The notes beneath the pieces were generated by a model. It ran no database searches, was not told the origin of the DNA, and worked only from the letters and a program-made list of their open reading frames with translations. Of a DNA stretch of 21,673 nt, positions 7,272 to 13,509 are shown one piece after another. The stretch's first letter is position 1. Each line of letters starts with the position of its first letter. The stretch is from a virus: positions 1 through 21,673 of IMG/VR virus record IMGVR_UViG_3300032323_000924. One strand, written 5' to 3'. A program made the position numbers and the translations under genes.

Positions 7272-8479
7272 TGAAGGTTGAAATTGCTTTCGACTTATCC
7301 GCCAACGGACTGGGCAATTTTTTCACCCTCGATGATTCCCTGCGCGGCGTCTTAGACAACACGCTCTACACCCTGGGCGGCGATGTCTACATTGACGTAA
7401 CGAGCACAGTGCGCAGTGTGAGCATTAAGCGTGGGCGCAACCGGCAACTAGAAAAGTTCACTGCCGGAAACGCCAACATCATCTTGGATAATCGCAGCCG
7501 AGTTTATGATCCAACGAATACTGCCGGCCCGTATTACAACCAGATTCTGCCACGCAAACGGGTGCGGGTCACTGAGCAAGACCGGGTGATTTACACCGGC
7601 CAAGTTGCCGATTGGAACTTTGACTATTCGGTGTCTGGCGATAGCACAGCGCAGGTGTCGTGCGTTGACGCCTTGACGTTGTTGGTTGAGCCTGAGTTGA
7701 CTGCCGGCACGGAAACGGCACAGCTGTCAGGGTCGAGGGTTTCGGCGGTGCTCAATGACATCGCGTGGCCTACGGATGACCGGCGCATTAGTGCAGGTCA
7801 AGTCACGTTAGATGCCGATGTTATTGGCGCCAACGTGAAGGCGCTGGACTATTTGAACAAAGTGGCACTATCTGACCCCGGCGCGTTGTTCGTTGGCGCT
7901 GACGGCTTCCTGGTGTTCCTTGATCGGGCTGACTTGCAGAACGCATCAAACCCCATTGTTTTTGGTACGGGCGGGATTCCTTTCACTGACATTCAAGTTG
8001 AGTACGGCATCGAGGAATTGTCCAACCAGGTGTCGGTCACTTACTACGGTGGCACGGCGGTGGCTGGCACAGCGGTTGCTATTGATAACACCTCTGTTGG
8101 CAAGTTCGGTTTGTTTGACACCGATTACAACACACTGCTGGCCAGTGCCGCTGATGCGCAGGCGTTGGCTGATTTTCAGGTGGCGCGCTACGCGCAACCG
8201 CAGTATCGCGTGGACACAGTGACGGTGGCCCTCGATGGTTTGAGCACGGCAACGCAGCAAAGCGTGTTGGCTTTAGACCTTGGCGCCGTGGCAACCGTGA
8301 CTTGGACACCTAACGGCATCGGCTCGGCGCTCTCGCAAACCGTCACTATTGACGGGATTGATTTTAAGGCAACACCGGCGTCACGAACGATTTCATTCAC
8401 CATGTCAGAAACAGCCGCCGGCTTCATTCTTGACAGTAGCGTTTTTGGTGTGCTGGACGCCAACGCTTTAGCGTTCTAA
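7268..8479 (+). CDS. Minor tail protein (baseplate/tail-tip, distal-tail type)
   Basis: The 403-aa protein starts at ATG 7268 inside the tape measure stop (ATGA); ATG 7271 is an equal alternative. It is beta-rich. An N-terminal segment, 'VRSVSIKRGRNRQLEKFTAG', precedes ANIILDNRSRVYDPTNTAGPYYNQILPRKRVRV. The stretch 'LDNRxRxYDP...GPYYNxIxPxxxVRV' is common in minor tail proteins of actinobacterial phages encoded just after the tape measure. The remainder contains repeated beta segments ending in TIDGIDFKATPASRTISFTMS. It probably forms part of the tail tip or hub between tube and receptor-binding protein. No peptidase or glycan-binding catalytic motif is visible. Confidence 0.72.
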   Translation: MMKVEIAFDLSANGLGNFFTLDDSLRGVLDNTLYTLGGDVYIDVTSTVRSVSIKRGRNRQLEKFTAGNANIILDNRSRVYDPTNTAGPYYNQILPRKRVRVTEQDRVIYTGQVADWNFDYSVSGDSTAQVSCVDALTLLVEPELTAGTETAQLSGSRVSAVLNDIAWPTDDRRISAGQVTLDADVIGANVKALDYLNKVALSDPGALFVGADGFLVFLDRADLQNASNPIVFGTGGIPFTDIQVEYGIEELSNQVSVTYYGGTAVAGTAVAIDNTSVGKFGLFDTDYNTLLASAADAQALADFQVARYAQPQYRVDTVTVALDGLSTATQQSVLALDLGAVATVTWTPNGIGSALSQTVTIDGIDFKATPASRTISFTMSETAAGFILDSSVFGVLDANALAF

Positions 8480-8491
8480 GAAAGGAACACA

Positions 8492-9658
8492 GTGCCATTT
8501 CCATTTGCTGCCGCTGAGGTTTTAACAGCGGCGAACCTGAACGCCATGATTGGCGCACCAACTCAGAACAATCAAACCGGCACCAGTTACACCCTCGCCT
8601 TGTTAGACGCGGGCAAAACGGTGACTTTGAGCAATGCATCAGCGGTGTCGGTCACGGTGCCATTGCAGTCAACTGTGGCATGGGCGGCCAACACTCAAAT
8701 CAACTTGCTCAACATTGGCGCTGGCCTAGTCACCATTGCCGGCGCCGGTGGCGTGACAATCAACGGAACGCCTTTGACACTTGCGACATCCAAGGGGGGA
8801 AGTCTTATTCGCACAGCGTCAAACACATGGACGTTCGTCCCTTTAGGTTCGGGCGTTAGTAACGCCAACTTCACCGATACAGCAACAGGCACCTATACCG
8901 ACGGCGGCATCAATTACAAATACTTGACTCTGACATCAACAGGATCGGTTACTTTTGATCGCGCCGGTTTCGCCGATATTCTCGTAATCGGGGGAGGAGC
9001 CGGTGGCGGTTCTTTTGGTGGTGGCGGTGGTGCTGGTGGTTATCTAGCAGTGACAAACGCATATTTTGAAGCCACTGCTCAGACGGTAGTGATTGGCGCT
9101 GGTGGCGCGGGTGCTACTGCTGCAAGTTTAGTCAGAGGCGTCAACGGTTCAACGAGTCGCTGTGGAAATTATTATGGAGTGGGCGGCGGCGCTGGCGGTG
9201 GTCAAAGCGCTTCGTTTGAGGCCGGTTTCTTTGGTGGTTCCGGTGGTGGCGCTAGTCAAAACGCCGCCGGTGGTGCTGGCACATCAGGTCAAGGTTTTGC
9301 GGGTGGTGGCGCGTTTACAAGTGGCGGCAACTCTGCCGGCGGCGGCGGCGGTGGTGCTAGTGCCGTTGGAGTGACAGGTGTCACTGGGCCAATTGGTGGC
9401 GCTGGCGGCGCAGGAACTGCATCCACTATCACGGGTACAAGTGTGACCCGTGGCGGTGGTGGTGGTGGCGGTTCACGCTCAGGCACTGCGGGCGCTGCGG
9501 GCGCTGGTGGTGGCGGCGCTGGCACTAATAACGACACTAATGGCGGCGCAGGAACAATCTCCACCGGCGGCGGCGGTGGCGGTAGCGGCTACGCATCATC
9601 CGGTGGTGCTGGCGGTGCCGGTGGTTCGGGAATCGTAATCATAAGGGTGGTTGTGTAA
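8492..9658 (+). CDS. Glycine-rich tail fibre/adhesin protein
   Basis: The 388-aa protein has two parts. Residues 1-155 form a beta-rich attachment domain. It starts MPFPFAAAEVLTAANLNAM, a phrase common at the N-terminus of phage tail proteins, and continues through repeated 'TVTLSNASAVSVTVP' strands. From about residue 160 a glycine-rich domain follows, with runs of GGGG and GGAGG spaced by short hydrophobic strands (ILVIGGGAGGG), ending in GGSGIVIIRVVV, the usual C-terminus of the phage glycine-rich domain family. Such poly-glycine helix bundles form the receptor-binding tips of T-even-type adhesins. The GTG start at 8492 has AAAGGAAC a few bases upstream. It probably carries receptor specificity. 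The repetitive DNA is a recombination-prone region for switching it. Confidence 0.75.
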   Translation: MPFPFAAAEVLTAANLNAMIGAPTQNNQTGTSYTLALLDAGKTVTLSNASAVSVTVPLQSTVAWAANTQINLLNIGAGLVTIAGAGGVTINGTPLTLATSKGGSLIRTASNTWTFVPLGSGVSNANFTDTATGTYTDGGINYKYLTLTSTGSVTFDRAGFADILVIGGGAGGGSFGGGGGAGGYLAVTNAYFEATAQTVVIGAGGAGATAASLVRGVNGSTSRCGNYYGVGGGAGGGQSASFEAGFFGGSGGGASQNAAGGAGTSGQGFAGGGAFTSGGNSAGGGGGGASAVGVTGVTGPIGGAGGAGTASTITGTSVTRGGGGGGGSRSGTAGAAGAGGGGAGTNNDTNGGAGTISTGGGGGGSGYASSGGAGGAGGSGIVIIRVVV

Positions 9659-9921
9659 TGGCACATTTTGCAAAGATTGAAAACGGCGTGGTTCGTGAAG
9701 TCATTGTTATTGCTAACAGCGATTGTGGCGGCGGAGACTTTCCTGACTCTGAGCCGATAGGCCAAGAGTTTATCGCTAGCCTTGGATTGACAGGTGAATG
9801 GTTGCAGACTTCATACAATTCAAACTTTCGTGGCACATACGCCGGCATTGGATTCACATACGATCCCGACCTCGATGTGTTCGTTGCACCAGTTGAGGAA
9901 ACACCAGAGCCAACACCATGA
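9658..9921 (+). CDS. Small tail-associated protein next to the adhesin (hypothetical)
   Basis: The 87-aa protein begins MAHFAKIENGVVREVIVI and contains WLQTSYNSNFRGTYAGIGFTYD. This N-terminal strand pair plus 'QTSYN...YAGIGxTYD' pattern recurs in small proteins encoded beside tail-fibre genes of cyanophages and other aquatic phages. Its role is not known; a tail-fibre assembly or capping function is a guess from position. The start overlaps the adhesin stop (TAATG at 9656-9660). A short acidic, proline-rich tail (PVEETPEPTP) ends it. No signal peptide or membrane segment. Confidence 0.65.
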   Translation: MAHFAKIENGVVREVIVIANSDCGGGDFPDSEPIGQEFIASLGLTGEWLQTSYNSNFRGTYAGIGFTYDPDLDVFVAPVEETPEPTP

Positions 9922-10145
9922 CCGCCGGCGAGATCATTAGCTTGGTTGCTGTTTCGTTGTCTATCGTGACGGCGGTGCTTGGTGGGTTGATGTGGGTGAT
10001 TAAGGCGCAGGTGACATCGATGCGCCGGGACTTGCAACCTAATGGCGGCAACTCAACAAAAGATCAACTGAACCGCATCGAGCGTGATGTCATTGAAGTC
10101 AGGCACAAAGTGGACGACCACATCACTTGGCATTTGAAGGACTGA
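9918..10145 (+). CDS. Small single-pass membrane protein of the lysis cassette
   Basis: In this 75-aa protein residues about 5-28 (IISLVAVSLSIVTAVLGGLMWVI) form one transmembrane helix, followed by a basic turn and an amphipathic tail with LQPNGGNSTKDQLNRIE. An 'LxPNGG-S-x-x-D-x-I-x-R-I-E' phrase is frequent in small membrane proteins encoded next to holins in actinobacterial phages. The topology suggests the tail lies in the cytoplasm. It starts in ATGA overlap with the gene before and lies 10 bases before the holin candidate. It may be a second holin, an antiholin or a spanin-like helper; the sequence cannot decide. Confidence 0.6.
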   Translation: MTAGEIISLVAVSLSIVTAVLGGLMWVIKAQVTSMRRDLQPNGGNSTKDQLNRIERDVIEVRHKVDDHITWHLKD

Positions 10146-10155
10146 GGAAGGCATT

Positions 10156-10383
10156 ATGTTCACGAAACTATTTGCAAAGACAGCAGCAGAACGCGCAATC
10201 CGCACAGCAGCCCAGGCGCTGCTGGCGTTGTGGGCAACGGACATTAGCGGCGTGCTTGAGGTTGATTGGGTGCAGGCTGGCAGCGTTGCAGCTCTCGCAG
10301 CCCTGACGTCAATCCTGATGAGCATTGTGGCCACTGGCGTTGCTGACAAAGGCACGGCGTCATTCGTGAAGGAAGATGCCTGA
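10156..10383 (+). CDS. Holin (r1t type)
   Basis: The 75-aa protein starts 'MFTKLFAKTAAERAIRTAAQALLALW', the amphipathic opening typical of r1t-type holins, in which FWxxxxERAxRTxAQ is conserved. A hydrophobic stretch follows (VDWVQAGSVAALAALTSILMSIVA, about residues 36-59), then a short polar end with the family-typical K/P-G-T-A-S-x-V (KGTASFV). It has a strong ribosome site (GAGGAAGG) and its stop overlaps the endolysin start (TGATG). It would form the membrane holes that release the endolysin at the end of infection. Confidence 0.83.
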   Translation: MFTKLFAKTAAERAIRTAAQALLALWATDISGVLEVDWVQAGSVAALAALTSILMSIVATGVADKGTASFVKEDA

Positions 10384-10871
10384 TGGCCAAATTGGTTGCA
10401 GGTGGCGTGACCCTGCGAGATCAACTTGATGCACGATTCCCCAACAGAGACAAGTCCAGCGATGGGTGGGTGGGTGATTCTGCCCATGCAGCTCGTGGGA
10501 ACTTGTCATTTCATAACCCAGACAAAAATGGTTGGGTCAGAGCGCTAGACATTGACGAGAACTTTGGTGCTGGCAAGTTTGGCAATGGGCGCAACGCTAG
10601 GGCGCTGGCCGATCAGTTAGTTGCCTACGCTGCCTCAGGTTTACCCGGTGGTGATCGAGTTCTCCATGTTGTCTATGAAGATAAGGTTGCATCAGGGACT
10701 TACAAAGCGTCATGGTGGAAGTTCCGGGGCAAAGGTTATTCGCATTATCAACATATTCACATCTCCTTCACCGACAAGGCGCGGAAGGATTCTCAACTGT
10801 GGCCGTTGCCGATCTTGGGCAAGACATCCCAACAACGTCGAGCGTGGGCTAAACAACTCGCGGGCAAATGA
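10383..10871 (+). CDS. Endolysin, zinc peptidase of the M15/VanY-like type
   Basis: The 162-aa protein has no signal peptide, which agrees with release by the holin immediately upstream. The zinc-peptidase pattern is visible: SSDGWVGDSAH (H35), then SFHNPDKNGWVRALDID (H44, D56 and D58), and near the C-terminus SHYQHIHIS (H121, H124, H126). This His...Asp...His layout is that of M15-type D,D-/L-Ala-D-Glu peptidases, which cut the stem peptides of peptidoglycan. There is no separate cell-wall-binding domain apart from a short basic end (QRRAWAKQLAGK). ATGA overlap links it to the next gene. The peptidase class is inferred from motifs; bond specificity is unknown. Confidence 0.8.
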   Translation: MAKLVAGGVTLRDQLDARFPNRDKSSDGWVGDSAHAARGNLSFHNPDKNGWVRALDIDENFGAGKFGNGRNARALADQLVAYAASGLPGGDRVLHVVYEDKVASGTYKASWWKFRGKGYSHYQHIHISFTDKARKDSQLWPLPILGKTSQQRRAWAKQLAGK

Positions 10872-11095
10872 ACCTTGCCAAGGATTTTGAAGCTGCCGGC
10901 AACAAACCGTTGCGCTGTCACACATGCAGGGCGTTGGCAACATTGGGCATGCCAGATCGTGATGCGTTGCAGGCGGCAATTGATAATCGTGATTTAAGTG
11001 TGCGAGTGATCGTTGACGTTTGCGCAAAGAATGGGATCAATGTGAACACGAACAGCATTTATGAACACCGCCAGGGTCGTTGTCCGAAACCATGA
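10868..11095 (+). CDS. Small Cys-motif / HTH-like protein (unknown function)
   Basis: The 75-aa protein has a CHTC pair at residues 17-20 and a C-terminal Cys (GRC). It ends in a helical part, SVRVIVDVCAKNGINVNTNSIYEHRQG. The latter resembles the helix-turn-helix in which a recognition helix begins '-S-x-Y-x-H-R', found in small actinobacterial-phage proteins and some small terminase subunits. It might bind DNA or zinc. It is translationally coupled on both sides: ATGA overlap with the endolysin and with the exonuclease gene downstream. I do not recognise a named family. Confidence 0.6.
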   Translation: MNLAKDFEAAGNKPLRCHTCRALATLGMPDRDALQAAIDNRDLSVRVIVDVCAKNGINVNTNSIYEHRQGRCPKP

Positions 11096-11853
11096 CCCTT
11101 GCCGAGGCGCTGGCGGGTATGAGCCGCACGCCGAAAGTGTTGACCATTGACATTGAAACTTCACCGGCGTTGGCATACGTCTGGGGTTTGTGGGATGTGA
11201 ACGTGTCGGTGTCGCAGATTGTTGCGCCGTCGCGCATGTTGTGTTTTGCCGGCAAGTGGTTAGGCGATAAGGGCACCACGTTTGCATCGGAATACCACGA
11301 CGGCAAGAAGGTCATGGTGCAGACAGCGTGGGACATGCTCAACGATGCTGACATTGTTGTTGGTTACAACCATGTGCGCTTTGACATTCCGCACATTAAC
11401 CGCGAGTTCATGTTGGCAGGGTTGGTGCCGCCGTCGCCGGTTCAGCACATTGACTTGCTAAGTGTGATGCGACGCAACTTCAAAATGATGAGTAACAAAC
11501 TTGGCTATGTCACCGACGCTGTTGGCCTTGACACCAAGTTGGACACCGGCGGCCAAGCCCTCTGGAATGACGTGATGCAAAACGATCCCAAAGCTTGGGA
11601 GAAGTTCCGGCGCTACAATATCCAAGACGTCGTGATCACGGAGCAATTGTTCACGTTGCTGGCGCCGTGGATCAAGTCACCGCATGCAGGTTTGTGGACG
11701 GGCGATTTGTCGAGCTGCTACGCCTGCGGATCATCGCGGCTCGTTGCCCACGGTGTCACGCGGTCAAAGTCGGCGGCGTGGCCTTTGACGCAGTGCGCTG
11801 ATTGTGGTGCATGGAATAAAGTTTTGAAGTCTGGCGACACAAGGCCGGCATGA
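11092..11853 (+). CDS. Stand-alone DnaQ/PolB-like 3'-5' exonuclease with C-terminal zinc ribbon
   Basis: The 253-aa protein carries the three exonuclease motifs of the RNase H-like DEDD fold. Exo I is LTIDIETSP (D20, E22), Exo II is VVGYNHVRFDIPHI (D98), and Exo III is YNIQDVV (Y175 and D179, the DEDDy form). A zinc ribbon follows, CYAC at 209-212 and CADC at 235-238. No polymerase domain is attached. I start it at ATG 11092, which overlaps the previous stop (ATGA), rather than the TTG at 11080. It is the last gene of the rightward late block, far from the other replication genes, and is followed by a hairpin. It could proofread for a host or phage polymerase, process DNA ends or degrade host nucleic acid. 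Activity is predicted with good confidence, role with little. Confidence 0.82.
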   Translation: MTLAEALAGMSRTPKVLTIDIETSPALAYVWGLWDVNVSVSQIVAPSRMLCFAGKWLGDKGTTFASEYHDGKKVMVQTAWDMLNDADIVVGYNHVRFDIPHINREFMLAGLVPPSPVQHIDLLSVMRRNFKMMSNKLGYVTDAVGLDTKLDTGGQALWNDVMQNDPKAWEKFRRYNIQDVVITEQLFTLLAPWIKSPHAGLWTGDLSSCYACGSSRLVAHGVTRSKSAAWPLTQCADCGAWNKVLKSGDTRPA

Positions 11854-11856
11854 CAA

Positions 11857-11886
11857 CACCGCCGGCGCTTCCCTTCACCGGCGGTG
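11857..11886. terminator. Probable bidirectional terminator between convergent operons
   Basis: CACCGCCGG (11857-11865) pairs perfectly with CCGGCGGTG (11878-11886) around a 12-base loop. It fills the 43-base gap between the rightward exonuclease stop and the leftward HTH gene stop. The T-tract is poor on the right (an AT-rich stretch begins about 11 bases later) and only TTGT on the left, so position supports the call more than sequence does. Confidence 0.55.
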
Positions 11887-11896
11887 CTGAGTCTGA

Positions 11897-12151
11897 TTAT
11901 ATTTCGTTTGTCTCCACAAGGTCAATGGTGCTCGAACGTCGCTTGTCATCCATGCCCTTGATTACTCGAGCCACCGTTTGCCGATGCCATTTAACCGCTG
12001 TGGCGATCTGGCGCTGCGTTGCCCCATTGTTGTGGGCGGCGCGGATCAGGGCGGCAGTTTCGTTGAAGCGTTTGCGCTCATTAGCTTTGGCTATGGCGTA
12101 GGCGTTGCCTTGGCATTGCAGGGCTAGTAGATCGCCAGTTGATGCGGTCAT
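11897..12151 (-). CDS. Small helix-turn-helix DNA-binding protein
   Basis: The 84-aa protein ends the leftward operon. Residues about 36-65 (FNETAALIRAAHNNGATQRQIATAVKWHRQTVARVI) form a resolvase/MarR-like helix-turn-helix: a leading helix, then GATQRQIA as the second helix and HRQTVARVI as the recognition helix. A charged tail follows. I start it at ATG 12151 with a GGGGGG purine run just upstream; a longer reading from 12223 lacks such a site. Its start overlaps the stop of the preceding gene (12148). It may regulate this operon or the divergent early genes. It is the only regulator-like gene on this strand. Confidence 0.75.
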   Translation of the reverse strand: MTASTGDLLALQCQGNAYAIAKANERKRFNETAALIRAAHNNGATQRQIATAVKWHRQTVARVIKGMDDKRRSSTIDLVETNEI

Positions 12152-12300
12152 GATGCCCCCCACATTTGTGCAAGTTCTTGCGCTGTTGGCATGTATCGTC
12201 CTGCGGGACTTTTCGCCCAACATTCAATGCAAACATCGCCGGGAAATAATTCTGTCCACTTGGTCATCGTGGCGCATAACGCGCAATTCTTGTCCTTCAT
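12148..12300 (-). CDS. Small zinc-ribbon-like protein (50 aa)
   Basis: The protein starts at ATG 12300 in ATGA overlap with the upstream gene's stop (12297-12299) and runs 50 aa. Two Cys pairs, CALC near residue 6 and CIEC near residue 24, suggest a small zinc ribbon. A helical end (TAQELAQMWGAS) follows. A longer reading from 12354 would lie fully inside the neighbour's coding region without a ribosome site, so the short start is preferred. Function unknown. Confidence 0.65.
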   Translation of the reverse strand: MKDKNCALCATMTKWTELFPGDVCIECWAKSPAGRYMPTAQELAQMWGAS

Positions 12301-12587
12301 GCTGTCACCCAATCGGTTAGCACAACGTAACCGCCGTGTTCGGCCGTGTCCCACAAAACTTCATGTTGGAAACCGTGCGCGGTTAAGTAGGACGTGAACA
12401 GAATGCAAGCGGCGGCGCCGGGCTCTAGCCAATAAACGCGACCCCAATGATATGAAGGTGCTTCGTTGTCGGTCTTGACTGATTCAAAGCGTCCATCTTG
12501 GCTGGCCCAATCTTTGCCCCATGCCATTGATGAAATTGCTAAACGTTCCGCATCCTCTGCTGTCATGTCAATAACTATGGCGCTCAT
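12297..12587 (-). CDS. Hypothetical protein of the leftward operon (96 aa)
   Basis: This is a 96-aa acidic protein with no membrane segment. It has an N-terminal helix (TAEDAERLAISSMAWGKDW), a Trp/Tyr-rich middle (YHWGRVYWLEPGAAACIL) and a C-terminal strand (GGYVVLTDWVTA). I recognise no family. ATGA overlaps link it to the gene on each side, so it is probably translated with them from one message. Small proteins in such isolated counter-strand operons are often accessory or host-directed, but nothing in the sequence proves this. Confidence 0.65.
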   Translation of the reverse strand: MSAIVIDMTAEDAERLAISSMAWGKDWASQDGRFESVKTDNEAPSYHWGRVYWLEPGAAACILFTSYLTAHGFQHEVLWDTAEHGGYVVLTDWVTA

Positions 12588-12757
12588 GCTGTCACAGCCA
12601 CAGCATCGTCACGCGTTGCGTATTGCGCAACGAACATGTCATCCATGTCAAACACGAACCACGCGCCGGCGATCTCTTTGATCATGTTTCCGGCTGGCGT
12701 GAATGTGAACATGCCACCGTCAATTGACTTGACCCAGTGGAGTTGTGTTGTGTTCAT
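12584..12757 (-). CDS. Small protein, first gene of the leftward operon (57 aa)
   Basis: Reading the minus strand from ATG 12757 gives an uninterrupted 57-aa protein that opens MNTTQLHWVKSIDGGMFTF and ends ATRDDAVAVTA, with the stop at 12584-12586 overlapping the next ATG (12585-12587). A GGGGAAC ribosome site lies 5-11 bases upstream. The tight coupling and good ribosome site argue that it is real despite its size. It looks like a compact beta-alpha domain with IKEIAGAWFVFDMDDMFVAQ in the middle; I know no family for it. Confidence 0.65.
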   Translation of the reverse strand: MNTTQLHWVKSIDGGMFTFTPAGNMIKEIAGAWFVFDMDDMFVAQYATRDDAVAVTA

Positions 12758-12781
12758 TTCGTTCCCCTTTTTTCGGTAACC

Positions 12782-12832
12782 TTGTGGCTACAAAGAGAAC
12801 AATACACTATCTGGCACACAATGCGACACTAT
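12782..12832. promoter_or_regulatory. Divergent control region with repeated ACACTAT boxes
   Basis: This gap separates the leftward four-gene operon from the rightward early genes. ACACTAT occurs at 12804-12810 and 12826-12832, 22 bases apart (two helical turns). The plus strand has TTGTGG (12782-12787) 15 bases before TACACT (12803-12808), a TANNNT -10. The minus strand has TATTGT (12802-12797) as a possible -10 for the leftward operon. The repeats may be an operator shared by both promoters. The weak -35 boxes and the spacing keep confidence low. Confidence 0.4.
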
Positions 12833-12869
12833 TCCCCCAATGTTACCAAACCGTTATGAAGGGCATCCT

Positions 12870-13124
12870 GTGCGCGATATCTATGACCAAGCCCGCCATC
12901 TGACCAGCACCGACAGGCAAGCTCAATATGGAGCGCCAGAGGACAATTTAGGGCGCATAGCGGCGCTTTGGTCGGCATACCTAGGCAAAGACCTAAGCGC
13001 CCACGACGTCGCCGTTATGATGGCCTTGGTCAAGATTGGGCGCATAGGCTCAGGCGTGATCGTTAGGGACAACTATGTGGACGCCATCGCCTATATTGGC
13101 CTAGCGGATCAGTTGGCGCCGTGA
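12870..13124 (+). CDS. DUF6378-like phage protein
   Basis: The protein contains DRQAQYGAPEDNLGRIAALWSAYLG and, after a spacer, DVAVMMALVKIGRI...DNYVDAIAYIGLA. This order (DR-x-x-x-Y-G-x-P-x-x-N-F/L-x-R-I-A-x-L-W, then D-V-A-x-M-M-x-L-x-K, then D-x-x-V-D-x-x-x-Y) is the signature of DUF6378, a short all-helical domain common in phages and resembling the MazG-type all-alpha fold. No biochemical function is established. GAAGGG (12858-12863) lies six bases before GTG 12870, which I prefer as start. An in-frame ATG at 12840 would add ten residues but lacks a ribosome site. The next gene overlaps its stop as GTGA. Confidence 0.75.
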   Translation: MRDIYDQARHLTSTDRQAQYGAPEDNLGRIAALWSAYLGKDLSAHDVAVMMALVKIGRIGSGVIVRDNYVDAIAYIGLADQLAP

Positions 13125-13354
13125 AGGTCACCGTCACCGTTGGCGAGGTATGTATTAAATCTAAGGGCGTTGAGGTGACCGTGCGCCAGATTAAAGAATT
13201 AACCCGACTTGCTGCATCGATCGCTCTGGCACTACCCACGCCAACCATCGAGGTGCAGACAGAGCCGCAATCCGCGCCAATGGGATTTACTGCCCACCTT
13301 GAGCTGGCATCTGAACCAGCAACAGAGGACTATTTTACTGACGATGATGAATAA
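13121..13354 (+). CDS. Hypothetical protein (77 aa)
   Basis: The GTG start at 13121 overlaps the stop of the preceding gene. The product is a strand-rich N-terminus (KVTVTVGEVCIKSKGVEVTV), one helix (RQIKELTRLAASIALAL) and an acidic, probably disordered tail ending TDDDE. I recognise no family. It is the last gene before the strong terminator at 13388 and so closes this short transcription unit. Confidence 0.6.
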   Translation: MKVTVTVGEVCIKSKGVEVTVRQIKELTRLAASIALALPTPTIEVQTEPQSAPMGFTAHLELASEPATEDYFTDDDE

Positions 13355-13387
13355 CTAAAGACTTCCGGTTCCTCTCGCCGGTGACGC

Positions 13388-13430
13388 AACGCCCCCCGTT
13401 TGACCCACAAGGTCGGCGGGGGGCGTTTTT
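13388..13430 (+). terminator. Strong intrinsic terminator
   Basis: AACGCCCCCCG (13388-13398) pairs without mismatch with CGGGGGGCGTT (13417-13427). Within the loop GACC (13402-13405) can also pair with GGTC (13411-13414). A run of five T (13426-13430) follows. This is the clearest intrinsic terminator in the window and splits the early region into two transcription units. Confidence 0.9.
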
Positions 13431-13450
13431 GCGTTTCCCGCGTGTTGCCA

Positions 13451-13480
13451 TTGACAGACCACCGCCCCGACGTGTAGTCA
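13451..13480 (+). promoter_or_regulatory. Candidate sigma70-type promoter for the early operon
   Basis: A perfect -35 box TTGACA lies at 13451-13456. An 18-base spacer leads to TAGTCA (13475-13480), a weaker -10. It is 20 bases behind the terminator and 30 bases before the ATG at 13510, which has AAGGGG as ribosome site. The position between a terminator and a new gene supports it; the -10 match is only partial. Confidence 0.5.
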
Positions 13481-13509
13481 TGGACATAACGAAAACGAAA
13501 GGGGACACA

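Noticed and set aside
9289-9564. Minus-strand proline-rich frame
   Set aside because: It is the complement of the GGC/GGT triplets of the glycine-rich adhesin, which read as poly-Pro/Ala on the other strand.
11850-12101. Rightward open frame after the exonuclease gene
   Set aside because: It overlaps the leftward HTH gene, which has a recognisable fold, and it would have to read through the hairpin at 11857-11886.
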